From Schizochytrium sp. TIO01 (taxonomy: Eukaryota > Sar > Bigyra > Thraustochytrida > Thraustochytriidae), in assembly GCA_004764695.1 (NCBI GenBank), contig SMSO01000005.1:533501-597500 (forward strand): a DNA stretch of 64,000 nucleotides, written 5' to 3'. The notes beneath the pieces are model-generated. The model was not told the DNA's origin and made no database searches. It was given only the letters and a program-made list of their open reading frames with translations. Position 1 is the stretch's first letter, and each line of letters starts with the position of its first letter. Shown here piece by piece: positions 42,711 to 53,276 of the stretch. The position numbers and the translations under genes are program-made.

Positions 42711-44150
42711 GTCAGTCCATGAAAACAAGCAAGACAGTCAAACAAACATACATAGGCCGCTGCGACGAGCTAGATCTTTTGCAATTTCGCTTTCCTTGTT
42801 CTCTGAACGTGTTGTTGGGAACCGAGAGAGTTTGCTAGCAAATATACATTTAGGCGAACCTTTCTGGTTGCTTCTGTGGTTACTTGCATCTTCTTTCTGT
42901 TGTGTGGCCTGCTAAGACAGGAAAAGGAATCAGTCCATGTGAAGCCCTTCAGTTATTCCTCTCTTGGAGGAATACAACAAAATTACTAGACAAAGAAAAT
43001 GAGAAGAGAGGAAAATATCTTCTTGAAAGAGAACGACTTGTAGACAAGAACGAGAAAGAAAAAAAAAAAGAAAAAAAAAGAAGATATGCCATTGTTAATT
43101 GTGAAGCTAGTCGTCCTGGCCAAGCAGACCTGTGACGTCATTTGGATGTGTTTGATTGCCAAGAAGCAAGGCAAGGCGTTAGGTCTGATTTAACAAGTGT
43201 GAGTAACAGCGCGGGGCTCACATCAAACAGATCAAGGACACAACTAAGAAAAAAAAAAAAAAACTCAAAAGAATTGATACGCGTACATGCTCTTTGCTGT
43301 ATATCTCCCTCTGAATCGAATTGGCGCTGTATTGTTAAAAAGAATACTTCGCAGAAATCAATCCACTGCCCTTCTAATTCTTCAGCATTGAACAATTTAA
43401 GAGAGAGATCATCTGAGAGATCACTCACCCTTTACTACCCTCGACATTTCATAGCTAATGTAAACCTCATTATTGTTTGTGCATCTAGCACTGTGAACGT
43501 TTCCTCCTCTTATCGTATTTCGAAATTCAACCATATTTCACAATTACTGCGTTCTATGCTGTGATAAGACGCAGTCGTGTTCCAGCCATGCCACGTTCAA
43601 ATAGTTGATATGGTGTATGGTATGTAACCTGATCGAAGGTAGACCTTCACGGAATCCTTCAATGGATTATTGCGTAGAGAATTTGAACGTGCTTCTTGAC
43701 ATTTTTGCATTCGATGAAGTACGGATCCCCTTGGAGACGAGGCTCACAAGTTGCCCAATTAAAGGATCTTGCAAGCACTTGCTTATGTAGCATTATTATG
43801 TTGCGCCCAAGGAAAAGGGTGATCAGGATTTGCCTTAGTCTGAGGTGGGATGTCAGAAGTTGTGAATTATTATGTTAATGAACTTGGTTGTGTATATAAT
43901 ATTGTGCTGTTATCTTTTGACTCCTCCTGGGGAGTCGACGATTCTGCTAGCATGATTGGAAGAAAAGATCCAGCAGCATAGACACGTTTCTTTTCGTTCT
44001 ACTTTTTACTCTCACAGTGGAAGAGTAGCAAAAGGGTGCTATTGCTTATCGCGGATTGTGATTTGTCATTCTAGCTCTCAGCCATCTTCGGATTGCCACA
44101 AAGACGTGAGAAAAAGAGAAGACAGATGTGAAGGAAGGGATGATAAAACA
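42711..44150. other. Convergent 3' intergenic region
   Basis: About 1.4 kb separates the 3' ends of the SET gene (+) and the cysteine synthase-like gene (-). A-rich runs lie at 43050-43085 and 43247-43265. No gene was recognised. Confidence 0.4.
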
Positions 44151-45365
44151 TCACGGCGCTGATTGCAGTCCTCGTGATTTCAAGTACTCATCATTGTAGA
44201 GTTTGGTAAGCTCCCGGCTACCTGAGCCACAAATAACAGTGACAATGGTGTGCCCAGGCCCAAGACGACGTGCTATCTCACGTGCAGCACAAAGGTTCAA
44301 AGCAGAACTGCTGCCTACAAAAAGTCCGTCTTGGTCGAGAAGGTGACGACTCATGTTTACCACCTCCTGATCGCTAACGCGGAGTGCCTCATCGATGGCC
44401 GGAAGTCCGGTTTCAAAGTTTGCTGTGAGACGGTCAATGCCAATACCTTCGCAGAGAGTGTCATCACGGTGTCTAAGAAGCCTGCGCTCAGCCTGTTCAC
44501 GTGTGTAGAGCACGCCATCATTTACACGGTGGAAAAGACTGGAGCCCTGACAGTCTGCAAGAATTACCCGGACATCAGGATCTTGAGATTTGAGAAACAT
44601 GCTAATGCCTGCAATCGTACCTCCCGTTCCTGCAGACATAACAAAGGCGTCAACATTTCCCTCTGCATCCCGCCAGATCTCAGGTCCTGTTGTCTCATAG
44701 TGCATTTTGAAGTTGGCAAGGTTCTCAAACTGGTTGGCAAAGACACCTCCAGGAATCTCTTGAGCTCTGCGTCGCGCGACATTGACATAGTGGCCATTAT
44801 TAACAATCGATGCAGGTCTCACGAGCTCAAGTTCCGCTCCCAATCTCGTCAACAGCTGACGCTTCTCTATGGCCTGGTCATCAGGCATGACAATGATGCA
44901 CCTGTACCCTCTCGCTCGGCAAACCTGCGCTAGACTAATGCCTGTGCTTCCCGATGTTCCCTCCACTACAGTGCCTCCCTCGCGTAGAGTTCCATTGCGC
45001 TCAGCCTCTTCGACAATGCTCAATGCCACGCGGTCTTTAGAGGACCCTCCGGGATTAAGGTACTCGCATTTGGCTAGAATCTCGCACCCCGTCTCCTCGC
45101 TCAGAGACGCCACGCGCACAAGAGGTGTATTTCCAATCAGCCCTGTGAACCCGTCATGTACACCTCCGCGTGCACCTCGTCCATCACTGCGTCTGGATTT
45201 TCTTTCTTGGTGTGTTGCGCAGGAGGGCGAAGTGCGGAAGAAGTTATGATGGCGTCCTGCCATCAGCCACCAGGCAAGGCCACCGCCACATGCAAGGCAG
45301 GCAGCGAGAGCACCGACGAGGGATGCGGCAGAAGGCTTCTCGGGGGCAGCGGCCACGGCACTCAT
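44151..45365 (-). CDS. Membrane-anchored cysteine synthase-like PLP enzyme (Mcy1/Cys12 type)
   Basis: This is a fold-type II PLP enzyme of 404 residues. After an N-terminal hydrophobic segment (~14-36) comes GFTGLIGNTPLVRVASLSEE, LNPGGSSKDRVAL with the PLP lysine K110, the substrate loop EGTSGSTGISLA (~135-146), MPDDQAIEKRQLL and the phosphate-binding SAGTGGTIAG. The pattern is closest by eye to the fungal mitochondrial cysteine synthase-like proteins (yeast YGR012W/Mcy1 type), which also carry an N-terminal membrane segment, rather than to soluble CysK. It uses O-acetylserine or a related substrate in related enzymes. The residue before K110 is Ser, where CysK has Val (GGSSKDR against GGSVKDR). 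Mitochondrial location is inferred. Confidence 0.8.
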   Translation of the reverse strand: MSAVAAAPEKPSAASLVGALAACLACGGGLAWWLMAGRHHNFFRTSPSCATHQERKSRRSDGRGARGGVHDGFTGLIGNTPLVRVASLSEETGCEILAKCEYLNPGGSSKDRVALSIVEEAERNGTLREGGTVVEGTSGSTGISLAQVCRARGYRCIIVMPDDQAIEKRQLLTRLGAELELVRPASIVNNGHYVNVARRRAQEIPGGVFANQFENLANFKMHYETTGPEIWRDAEGNVDAFVMSAGTGGTIAGISMFLKSQDPDVRVILADCQGSSLFHRVNDGVLYTREQAERRLLRHRDDTLCEGIGIDRLTANFETGLPAIDEALRVSDQEVVNMSRHLLDQDGLFVGSSSALNLCAAREIARRLGPGHTIVTVICGSGSRELTKLYNDEYLKSRGLQSAP

Positions 45366-46864
45366 GGCAGTTATCGATCCCCGCCTCTTATGCGTTTGCT
45401 AGAGGCTTCTGTGTTCGAGATCTGTGCCCTTTTCACAAACTTAATGCAATTCCTTTATTCTGCCACAGATAATAGCAATTTTAATTAACACAATCGACCC
45501 CATAAAGGAAACGAAAAGGGCGGGTACCGTCTTGACAGACTCTTGAAGAAAGGCTTGAAAGTTGAAGAGTTGCGGGATCACGGAACCGTAAATTTTTCTC
45601 ATTATATGTACATTTCTCGGCCGGGACTCTGTAACCCGGTGGCGAAGATGTAGGTACTATCATACTTGATGGGTGGCTCGCCTTCAGTATCAGCTCTTAG
45701 CCTCCTCTTGCGATTGATCAGATGATAAGGAAAACTAACAGAGAAAATAATTATCTAGTTGCTGTCTTGAATTCTGGGAGAACTTGGCACTGGGCAAGAT
45801 CCACAGCGTTCATTTACTCAAGATCACACTCGTGTGCAGTCCTTGCACCTTGGGAAAGCTCATGTCTCTAGGTATTGCTGTCATGGTTTGAAATTTTGTC
45901 CTCAAAAGAATCGCTTGTAATTTTTCACTTGGTGGGGTGCACAATGGTCTCTCAGAACCATCTGCTCTAAGGAGTCCTACTGACACCTACCTACCACCCT
46001 TCCTTCATACCCATGCCTACTAATTAACCTATTGATAACTCTAACCAGGGTTCTATGATAGGCAAATCAGCCAATCTCCTGTGGAAATTAGTCTTTTCAA
46101 TCGTTGGCCAGCAAGCACCATCGCAATGACAGCGCTGCATCAGCAGGAACTCGAGTACGCTTCACCGTCATCGTCATCGGTATCACCACTATTCATGAAA
46201 TCAGAACCTAGTCACCCAGTTACTTTTTACGAGGCAGTTGATTCTGTGGAGAGGTGCTCCTGATCAATGGATATGTCTATTTTATCTACAGGTCACACAT
46301 AATCAATCATTCGGGGTCATGATTTTCTGCCATGACGATAGTCCAAAAAAACTCAGGAGGCAAAATCATTGTTCAATTTACAACTACCCACGGAGTAAAT
46401 TAATGTAAGAGCTCCAATTTACAGGCAGGTATATCATCACGGTGTGCTGCAGTAGGTTCTGGGTTATCATCCTCAATCATTCATAAACATAACATTCATT
46501 CATTCATTCATTCATTCATTCACTCATTCACTCATTCATTCATTCACTCATTAATCCGCTTAATTTAACTTTAAATTGATTGATTGATTGATTGATGGCA
46601 GAACCACCTATTAGCAATTGGTTACTCCTTGTATTGAAAGGCCTGAATAAGTAAGCAAGCAAGCCATTGGTAAACCTTCCTCGCCGCGACTCGAGCGACC
46701 TCGAGAGCGGTCTGAGTGAGTCTCTCACGCAGGCCCCCCGCCTCCTGAGCCGTCTGTCTCGCTCAACTGAAGCTCCGACAAGCCAAGCTCGCAGCTGCAA
46801 GCTTGCAAGCAAGCTCGCTTCTGTCTACTCGTCCTGCATCGAATCAACAACCTTCTCTTACGCC
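45366..46864. other. Divergent intergenic region with tetranucleotide tracts
   Basis: About 1.5 kb separates two divergent ATGs. No gene was recognised. Microsatellites lie near its right end. The POLR1G-like frame is open leftward to 46667 but has no ATG before 46865. Confidence 0.45.
46493..46598. repeat. (CATT)n and (ATTG)n microsatellites
   Basis: (CATT)n with CACT interruptions spans 46493-46553; (ATTG)n spans about 46574-46598. Both lie ~270-370 bp upstream of the POLR1G-like start. Confidence 0.92.
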
Positions 46865-47662
46865 ATGACGGACGCCTCTTCCGAGATGCGCAAGCGTAAG
46901 CGCTACGCATACCGCATCCTCACTGATGAGTCATCCTCCTCCCATGCACCCTCTGCTGAGGATGGTTCCGTGCAGGACTCTCGTATGCTCCGCCATGCCG
47001 GCAGCATCTGGGATGCCGAAGAGCGCCGCCGCGCTGGCAAAATGTCCTCTTCCGCAACTGCAGCCATGTCCAGTGTACCTCCTGGAGAGGAACTCTGGCT
47101 TGTGTCTATCCCTGCGGACTTCGACGCCCATGACCTCAATGGCCTTCGCCTGTCTGGGAAGAAGCCCCTCGCGGACCAAGAAATCCAAATTGGCGCTACC
47201 CACACGCTCACTGCTGACCTGCTCTCGGGCTCTTCTCAGGTGCGGTGCCTGCGGCCTACTAGCTCCTATGTCAACGGCCTGAGGCTTACACCGCCTGCCG
47301 CGCGTGTTTTCCACGTCGTAGAGCGTGATGCCGCTGATGATGAGGCCAGTGAAGCGGGAGGCAGTGCCCAAGAGGAGGAGGAGCGCCTGCGCAAGGCTGA
47401 AGAGGTCGTCAAGAGACTTTTGCCGAAGCCGCGTGAGCAAATTGAATTTAGGACTTTTTCTATGGCCGACAAAGAGGAACTGCTGAAGCGCATGCAAAAG
47501 GCGAAGGCGCGTGGAGAGAAGAAGAGGGGCAGAAACGCGATTAAGGAAGAAGCAGAAGACGAGGAGGACAAGGAGGAAGAGAAGTTGGTGGCCAAGACAG
47601 CAAAGAAGGACAAGAAGAAGGGCAAGAAGGAAAAGGAGAAAAGGCGCAAGTCTGTGGCCTGA
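46865..47662 (+). CDS. POLR1G: RPA34/POLR1G-like RNA polymerase I subunit
   Basis: The ATG at 46865 gives 265 residues. The middle (about 75-155) has ELWLVSIPADFDAHDLNGLR, then IQIGATHTL and a later RVFHVVER strand. This is the pattern of the RPA34.5/PAF49 dimerisation domain, whose first strand reads LWLIxxPxxFxxxxL. An acidic coiled helix (~165-200) follows, then a very Lys-rich tail (KKDKKKGKKEKEKRRK), as in yeast Rpa34 and human POLR1G. With RPA49, this subunit stabilises Pol I initiation and elongation in the nucleolus. Similarity is moderate and judged by eye; another basic nucleolar protein remains possible. Confidence 0.55.
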   Translation: MTDASSEMRKRKRYAYRILTDESSSSHAPSAEDGSVQDSRMLRHAGSIWDAEERRRAGKMSSSATAAMSSVPPGEELWLVSIPADFDAHDLNGLRLSGKKPLADQEIQIGATHTLTADLLSGSSQVRCLRPTSSYVNGLRLTPPAARVFHVVERDAADDEASEAGGSAQEEEERLRKAEEVVKRLLPKPREQIEFRTFSMADKEELLKRMQKAKARGEKKRGRNAIKEEAEDEEDKEEEKLVAKTAKKDKKKGKKEKEKRRKSVA

Positions 47663-49440
47663 GCTGGAAACCCCTTTAAAGTGAATAAAGGCTGTCTTGA
47701 CATGTTCAAGAACGCTTATTCGACACATGAAGACGTGCTCTGGGGTTATTTCGATGAAGCCTGATCTAAATACTAGTCTGCTTCAGAATCATGCACAGTG
47801 TTCAAATTGATTCTTAACTACAGCCTACGCTGAAGTTCAGCTTCAAATTTTGGTTTCACTGAAGTTCTTCAAAATTTGGTCTATTTTGAAGTTCTTCACC
47901 GAAAGTCATTTCTAAAGTCCCGCCCCAAAGTCTGATCTACACTCTCTACTCCATTACCGCTAATATCCTTTACAACTCTTATCTTTTTCGACTTCTTCAA
48001 GCGCTAAGGAGCGGACCACTAAACTGATGCAAGCTTGCATCAACTCTACGACCTTTTTTATGTCAACACAAGTTCTGGCCTTACGCTGAACTCGTCTCTG
48101 ATACACAATATGCAACGAACACCGCCAAGACGGTCGCTCATGCACATACGCACACATATATACAACCAAACATACAAATAAACACATAAGCATTGGTCAA
48201 GCCAGCTACAGGACCAATATTCCATCTTTTGCTGCTTTTCTGCAATTTGGGCCGCTTTTTTATGTTTGGCTGTATATATTTTTCTTGGCATGCAACCTAA
48301 CAAGACACATGAGCAGAAAAAATAAATACGGTCAAAGTCTTGTCTCTGATGCTCATGTCTTTCTTCTAATCTTACCAGCGAGAAGACCTTTCTAAAGAAT
48401 AATATCACATATACTCAATTGTCCAAATTGCTTTCAATAAGCATTCTTTACTGGATAGCTCTCGCCAAACTGTCATTCTTAGGAACACTGCTAATACGTG
48501 GCTGAAAGCACTCCCAACATGCACTTTTATTCCTGTGCATTTTCTTCTTGGAGCTCAATTTGACAAAATGCCGGTCGATAAGCTCGCGGTCTTGACTTTG
48601 ATGCTTACTTCCTTGTTTAACTCGAAAACCTTCTCATGGCTCATTGGAAAATCATCAAATGGATTATCTATCATCTTCACTTAACCCAATTTTTGTTTCT
48701 CTAAAACAGCCCCAACTATTTTTTAAAGAAATTTGTGTGCTCTATCTTCTGTTTGCAACTCAAACTAACAAGCCACATCAACAAACATTTATTTTTTTCA
48801 AACTTGATAACTTTAGACCAGCTTTGCATCCTCGATGCTCGGGACTCCATCTTACCCCTTGTCAGGTATGAAGCATCTGATGAAGCTTACAGTATTGTTA
48901 CCTTTTCCAGAACACTACTGCTACCTTCAAAGATTTGTTCATTTCTTTTCTTTGGGGGAAACAATGAATGCTGATTACCCGAAGCGTAATATGGTTGTTG
49001 CATATATTCAAATATTTTAAACCTTTTAAGTATTTATATGATAGGTATATGTTATTTTATCCTTAGCAATCTCCTTGGTAGACAGACTTACTTCAAAGAT
49101 TAAAGACCTTTAATGCAGTTATTTCATATCAATAACCAAGCTCTCGCAGTTTTGCGCTGTACTGGCAGTGGTGGAGGACCCGTTGATCTCTATAAAATAG
49201 GATCACTGGAGGAAGGTGAGACCAGGAAACTAAGACTATATAAGTTTGTGGGTTTCTGTCATTGTCACTGACAAGGATCAAAGTTATCCTAATGCAGAGC
49301 ATCCAACCTTTGTCTCAGGGACCCAATCCACTCTTCAAGTTTTCACTTTCAATTTCAGGCCAATTTAAGACAGGAATACAACTCAAACTAAATCAGGATT
49401 CTTCTTTTTTAACTCCCAGTCATGCGATCTTTAAAATTGA
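47663..49440. other. Convergent 3' intergenic region
   Basis: About 1.8 kb lies between the 3' ends of the POLR1G-like (+) and DJ-1 (-) genes. There are short direct repeats of GAAGTTCTTCA(A)AATTTGGTCT type at 47815-47900. No gene was recognised. Confidence 0.4.
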
Positions 49441-50052
49441 TCACATTGCCGGCATAATAACCATGGGTTTCGCAACTTCCTCCCTGGTTTCTTTGCCAAA
49501 TAAAACTTCCACACATTCGAGAGCAAACTCCATTGCCGTGCCAGGCCCTCTAGACGTCACAATTTTGGCCTCGTGCTCAACCACCACGCGATCCTCTGAA
49601 CATCCTCCTTGAGCGCTCTCAAGATCTTTCGCAAATGCCGGATGGCACGTGGCTCTGCGCCCTTTCACAATACCCAAAGGTGCTAGCACCACCGCTGGAG
49701 CGGCGCAAATTGCGGCAACCCAGGCTCCGCGCGAGTTCTGTGCCAACAATAGCGAGCGGAGAGGCTCGCTCGCGGCGAGATTTGAAGCGCCGGGCATCCC
49801 GCCAGGAACGATTACGAGGTCGAAAGATGGAGATGTAGAACTGGCATCCAGGAGGTCATCCAAACGAACATCAGCCTCAATACGCACGCCTCGAGAACAG
49901 GTGAGGGTTTTTCCGCTGTCGCAAACAGCGGCAACAATCACGGAGGCACGGGCTCTGCGCAGGACATCAATCGGAATCACGCTTTCCATCTCTTCACTGC
50001 CATCCGCCATGACAACCAGCACGGACGGTGGGGAGGAAGGGGAAGAAGACAT
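49441..50052 (-). CDS. PARK7: DJ-1/PARK7-family protein
   Basis: DJ-1 proteins are small redox-sensitive enzymes reported as glyoxalases or deglycases and chaperones. This 203-residue protein has the family pattern throughout: VLVVMADGSEEMESVIPIDV (E23 equals DJ-1 E18), VIVPGGMPGASNL, the nucleophile elbow AAICAAPAVV (C116 equals Cys106), TCHPAFAKD (His126 equivalent) and a C-terminal TSRGPGTAMEFALECVE. Length is slightly above human DJ-1 (189) because of a short Ser/Pro N-terminus. No targeting peptide is evident. The start ATG at 50052 is clear. Confidence 0.92.
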   Translation of the reverse strand: MSSSPSSPPSVLVVMADGSEEMESVIPIDVLRRARASVIVAAVCDSGKTLTCSRGVRIEADVRLDDLLDASSTSPSFDLVIVPGGMPGASNLAASEPLRSLLLAQNSRGAWVAAICAAPAVVLAPLGIVKGRRATCHPAFAKDLESAQGGCSEDRVVVEHEAKIVTSRGPGTAMEFALECVEVLFGKETREEVAKPMVIMPAM

Positions 50053-51928
50053 CGTCGAATTATGGGAAACGTCGAGACTGGAGCAAGCGGGGGCGATTGT
50101 TTAAGCGAGCACAAAGTGACGAGGAATTGAGTTACAATGTGAATCTATAGATAAATAGGTACCTGCGCCTTGCGACGACAGAAAGATATTTTCTCATAAT
50201 AGGCCTATCTAAAACCAATAATTTTGAACATTTTCATCATTGACGAAAAGCTCCTGCCTTCCAAATTGGAAGTGACTATCCTTAGTATAGTGCAATAACG
50301 CATTGGACCAAACAGAATCCTCCTGGAGGTGACCACCATGTTAGGACCTTGAACTTCGCAATTGATTGGTTTCGACCTTTTCTCCCTCCTTTTATAAAAT
50401 AAGCGGCTCAAATTAATTAGCCTATCACGGTTTCTCTAGTTTTTTGGGGTTTCGCTATTATTTGGTTATTATGAACAAATGTACAGCTTCTTACTTACCA
50501 GCCTCCTCGTTCAGCATGGTGAATGCATGAAATAAGGAATCAACTTCATGACTCATGCTCTGCGTACAACATTAGATTATTTTTGCATGTGGTGTTGAAA
50601 GTAAGTCTTCAAGTCTTTTTCGTCAGGATAAAAACTTTCTTTCATTTGAAGTTGTATGCAAGTCGCACCAAGATGTGATGACTATTTTGCTTTTCATTAA
50701 CTTTCCTTTGCAGCAAAAAAGCTCTGTGCCTATGAAAGCGTTAGAACTTACTTATATAACCTCCAAATGGTAGTGACTATTCCACCTAAATTACATATCA
50801 TAATGATTTAAGTCTTTGTTAAGAAGTGGATGTTTGGTAAGAAACTGGAATAACTAAGGGACCACTAAGCTCCAGACACTACAAGTGAAGCAAATCTTCA
50901 ATTTAAATTATCAAAGTACTTCAACCAAAAGTTTAGCGTCTCAACAAGTACCCTTCGTGTGCTATCCCGGAGGCAATCACATGTACACAAGTAACGATGT
51001 CGAACGTACCTATGGCTCTGGTTTGTTTTGGCAGCCATGAGCAACGCAACACTGACCGTATCTTTCTCTACGCTATAATGTCCTCCGCCAAGCAAAAAGA
51101 GAATATTCCAGCTCATTTGCAAAGCCGAGATTTTATTCTTGCCAGTGGTGTCAACTGGTCATTTACGGAGAGGATTGCACTTCAAAGCCATGCAATGAAT
51201 GTAGTATTATCCACGACAATCTTGGAAAATCCAAGCTTTTAAAATGCCCCAAAACCATGCAAACACGTAGCCGATCGTGATATCCACGCCCTCCAGCTGC
51301 GCCACCTATCCAAGGACATGGTTTAAGAATTGTCGTTTGGTCATATGTTAGTTTTCAACCCGCAATTGGGCCTTAGTCCACCTTCTTACCATAGGAAATG
51401 CAAGATTTGCAAATTTTGTAGGCTAATCTCTAAGTGTAGCTTTTGTCATTGTAAAGACACAATTCATTGACATGAGGTTGAAAGCTGTTCTCATATGTAA
51501 CAATCCGCAACATTGACTACGTCACATGTTCGTGCATAGAGGGAACACTTATCTTGCATAGTATGCCCTCACAACTCTCCTCCTCCGTACAGCAATCGCA
51601 CGCACCATCATTTATTCAAATGAGACAATACTTGCTATCGTCCCAATTGCTCTTTAGTTGGACATAGAACTAAATGCGCGTCGCGATGCGACCGGAAAGG
51701 TTTACCAGCAGACTGTTCTGCAATCGTTCCGTACCCTATTTCACAACATTAGTCGATCGATCAGAACAAATCAAGATAGAACCTGCAGGAGGGGTCGCGC
51801 AAAGTTTAGGCACCCAGGCACAGCCGCTCTGTAAGTGGATTTTCATTCAATTGTGGTCCTGTGCATTCATTGTTTGCTCGTGTAGCAAATAGAACCACAA
51901 GGGGTTTTGCAGAAAGAAAACAAGGATC
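50053..51928. other. Divergent intergenic region with a possible 5' UTR intron
   Basis: About 1.9 kb lies between the DJ-1 (-) and Tpt1 (+) starts. A donor-like GTAAGTGG at 51831 and acceptor-like TTTTGCAG ending at 51912 would remove 82 nt from the Tpt1 leader, just before its ATG. No other gene was recognised; an 81-codon frame at 50997-51242 lacks protein character. Confidence 0.4.
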
Positions 51929-53276
51929 ATGGGGCGAAACCGAGGCCAGACGGCGGGACCACTCGACCGCCAGTCGAGGTTCATGACCAAGGTTCTGCGG
52001 CACCGCGCGGCAGACATGGGTCTTGAAATGCGTTCAGATGGGTTTTGTGCGCGTAGAAGACCTTCTGAAACTTCAGCAACTTAAAGACATTGGCCTTGAG
52101 GATGTCAAAGCTATTGTTGCTGCTGATAACAAACAGCGATTTGGCCTTCAGCAGGAAGAGGACCAGACCTGGTGGATTCGTGCCAACCAAGGTCACTCTA
52201 TGGCTAGTGTCGAGACAGAAGATCTTCTTGAGGAGGTTGACCTCGATGGGATTTCTCTCTGTTTGCACGGCACCTATTTGCGGTTCTGGCCATTGATAGT
52301 ACGCGATGGTTTAAAGCGTATGCAACGTAACCATATCCACTTTGCAACAGGCCTTCCCGGGGACGATGGTGTCCTGAGTGGATTTCGCAACTCTGCTGAG
52401 GTGCTTATTTATCTTGATACCGTGCAGGCGAAAAAAGCTGGACTCAAAATGTATCGCTCTGCAAACCAGGTGCTCCTAAGTCCAGGTCTTGGCGACAGTG
52501 GAGTAATCCCTGTCACCTTGTTTGCTAAGGCTGTCGAGCGCCGCTCTGGAAAGCTACTTTGGCCAATAGAGGAAGGTAAAGAGTCGCAACCCCCTACAGC
52601 GCCTACTTCAGACCACCAACCTCGACAAGGACAACTAGCAAGTAAGCGAAAAGCTGGTGGCCACAACAAGAAACTATCGCACATGCTTAGCCGTGTCCTG
52701 CGGCACTCTGCAGTTGATGAAGGAATCACCATTCGTGAAGATGGCTTCGTGCGCCTTGAAGATCTCCAAACCAAACTCAAGCGTTTCGAAAATGTAACTC
52801 TTGATGACGTTCAAGCTGTGGTGCGTGACAATGACAAACAACGCTTCACACTACGCCAGGAGTCAGACGGGTCCTGGATTATTCGCGCAAACCAAGGTCA
52901 TTCCATGGCTGTTGTCAAAGAATCTTTTCTCTTGCGGGAACTTGACCCTACCACAATTGATGTGTGTCTTCATGGTACTTACAAAGAAGCTTGGGCAAAG
53001 ATTCGAAAAACTGGTCTCTCGCGCATGAACCGAAACCATATTCACTTTGCTCGTGGATTGCCCTCCGACTCCAATGGTGTTATCAGTGGCATGCGGAAAT
53101 CATGCGAAGTACATCTCTATATTGATGCCTCTGCAGCAGGCAAAGATGGGATTAAATTCTTTGAATCTGACAACGGTGTTATCTTAAGTCCTGGTAATGG
53201 TGATGGCATTATCCCTCCTAAATACTTTAAGTCTGTCACAGATCGCCAAGGCGCTTCCTTAGAAAACCTAAAATGA
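51929..53276 (+). CDS. TPT1: Tandem-domain tRNA 2'-phosphotransferase (Tpt1/KptA) with an apparent +1 frameshift
   Basis: Tpt1 removes the splice-junction 2'-phosphate of ligated tRNA, transferring it to NAD+ to give ADP-ribose 1''-2''-cyclic phosphate. Two complete KptA domains lie in one gene. Domain 1: RFMTKVLRHRAADMGLEMRS then DGF, then VRVEDLL, IRANQGHSM, CLHGTY, RNHIHFATGLPGDDGV and NQVLLSPG. Domain 2: KLSHMLSRVLRHSAVDEGIT, DGFVRLEDL, IRANQGHSM, CLHGTY, RNHIHFARGLPSDSNGV and NGVILSPG. A basic linker (about 52600-52670) separates them. The ATG at 51929 is in a different frame from the remainder. Aligning the two copies places one extra base at GATGGGTTTTGTGCGC (52037-52052), against GATGGCTTCGTGCGC in domain 2. 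Without correction, translation from 51929 leaves the Tpt1 frame here. An assembly error, a real mutation or programmed +1 shifting are all possible. The family call is certain. Confidence 0.85.

Noticed and set aside
52023-52040. Taking the Tpt1 gene to begin at the frame's first non-ATG start
   Set aside because: The conserved N-terminal MTKVLRHRAAD segment lies upstream in another frame, so the gene begins at 51929.
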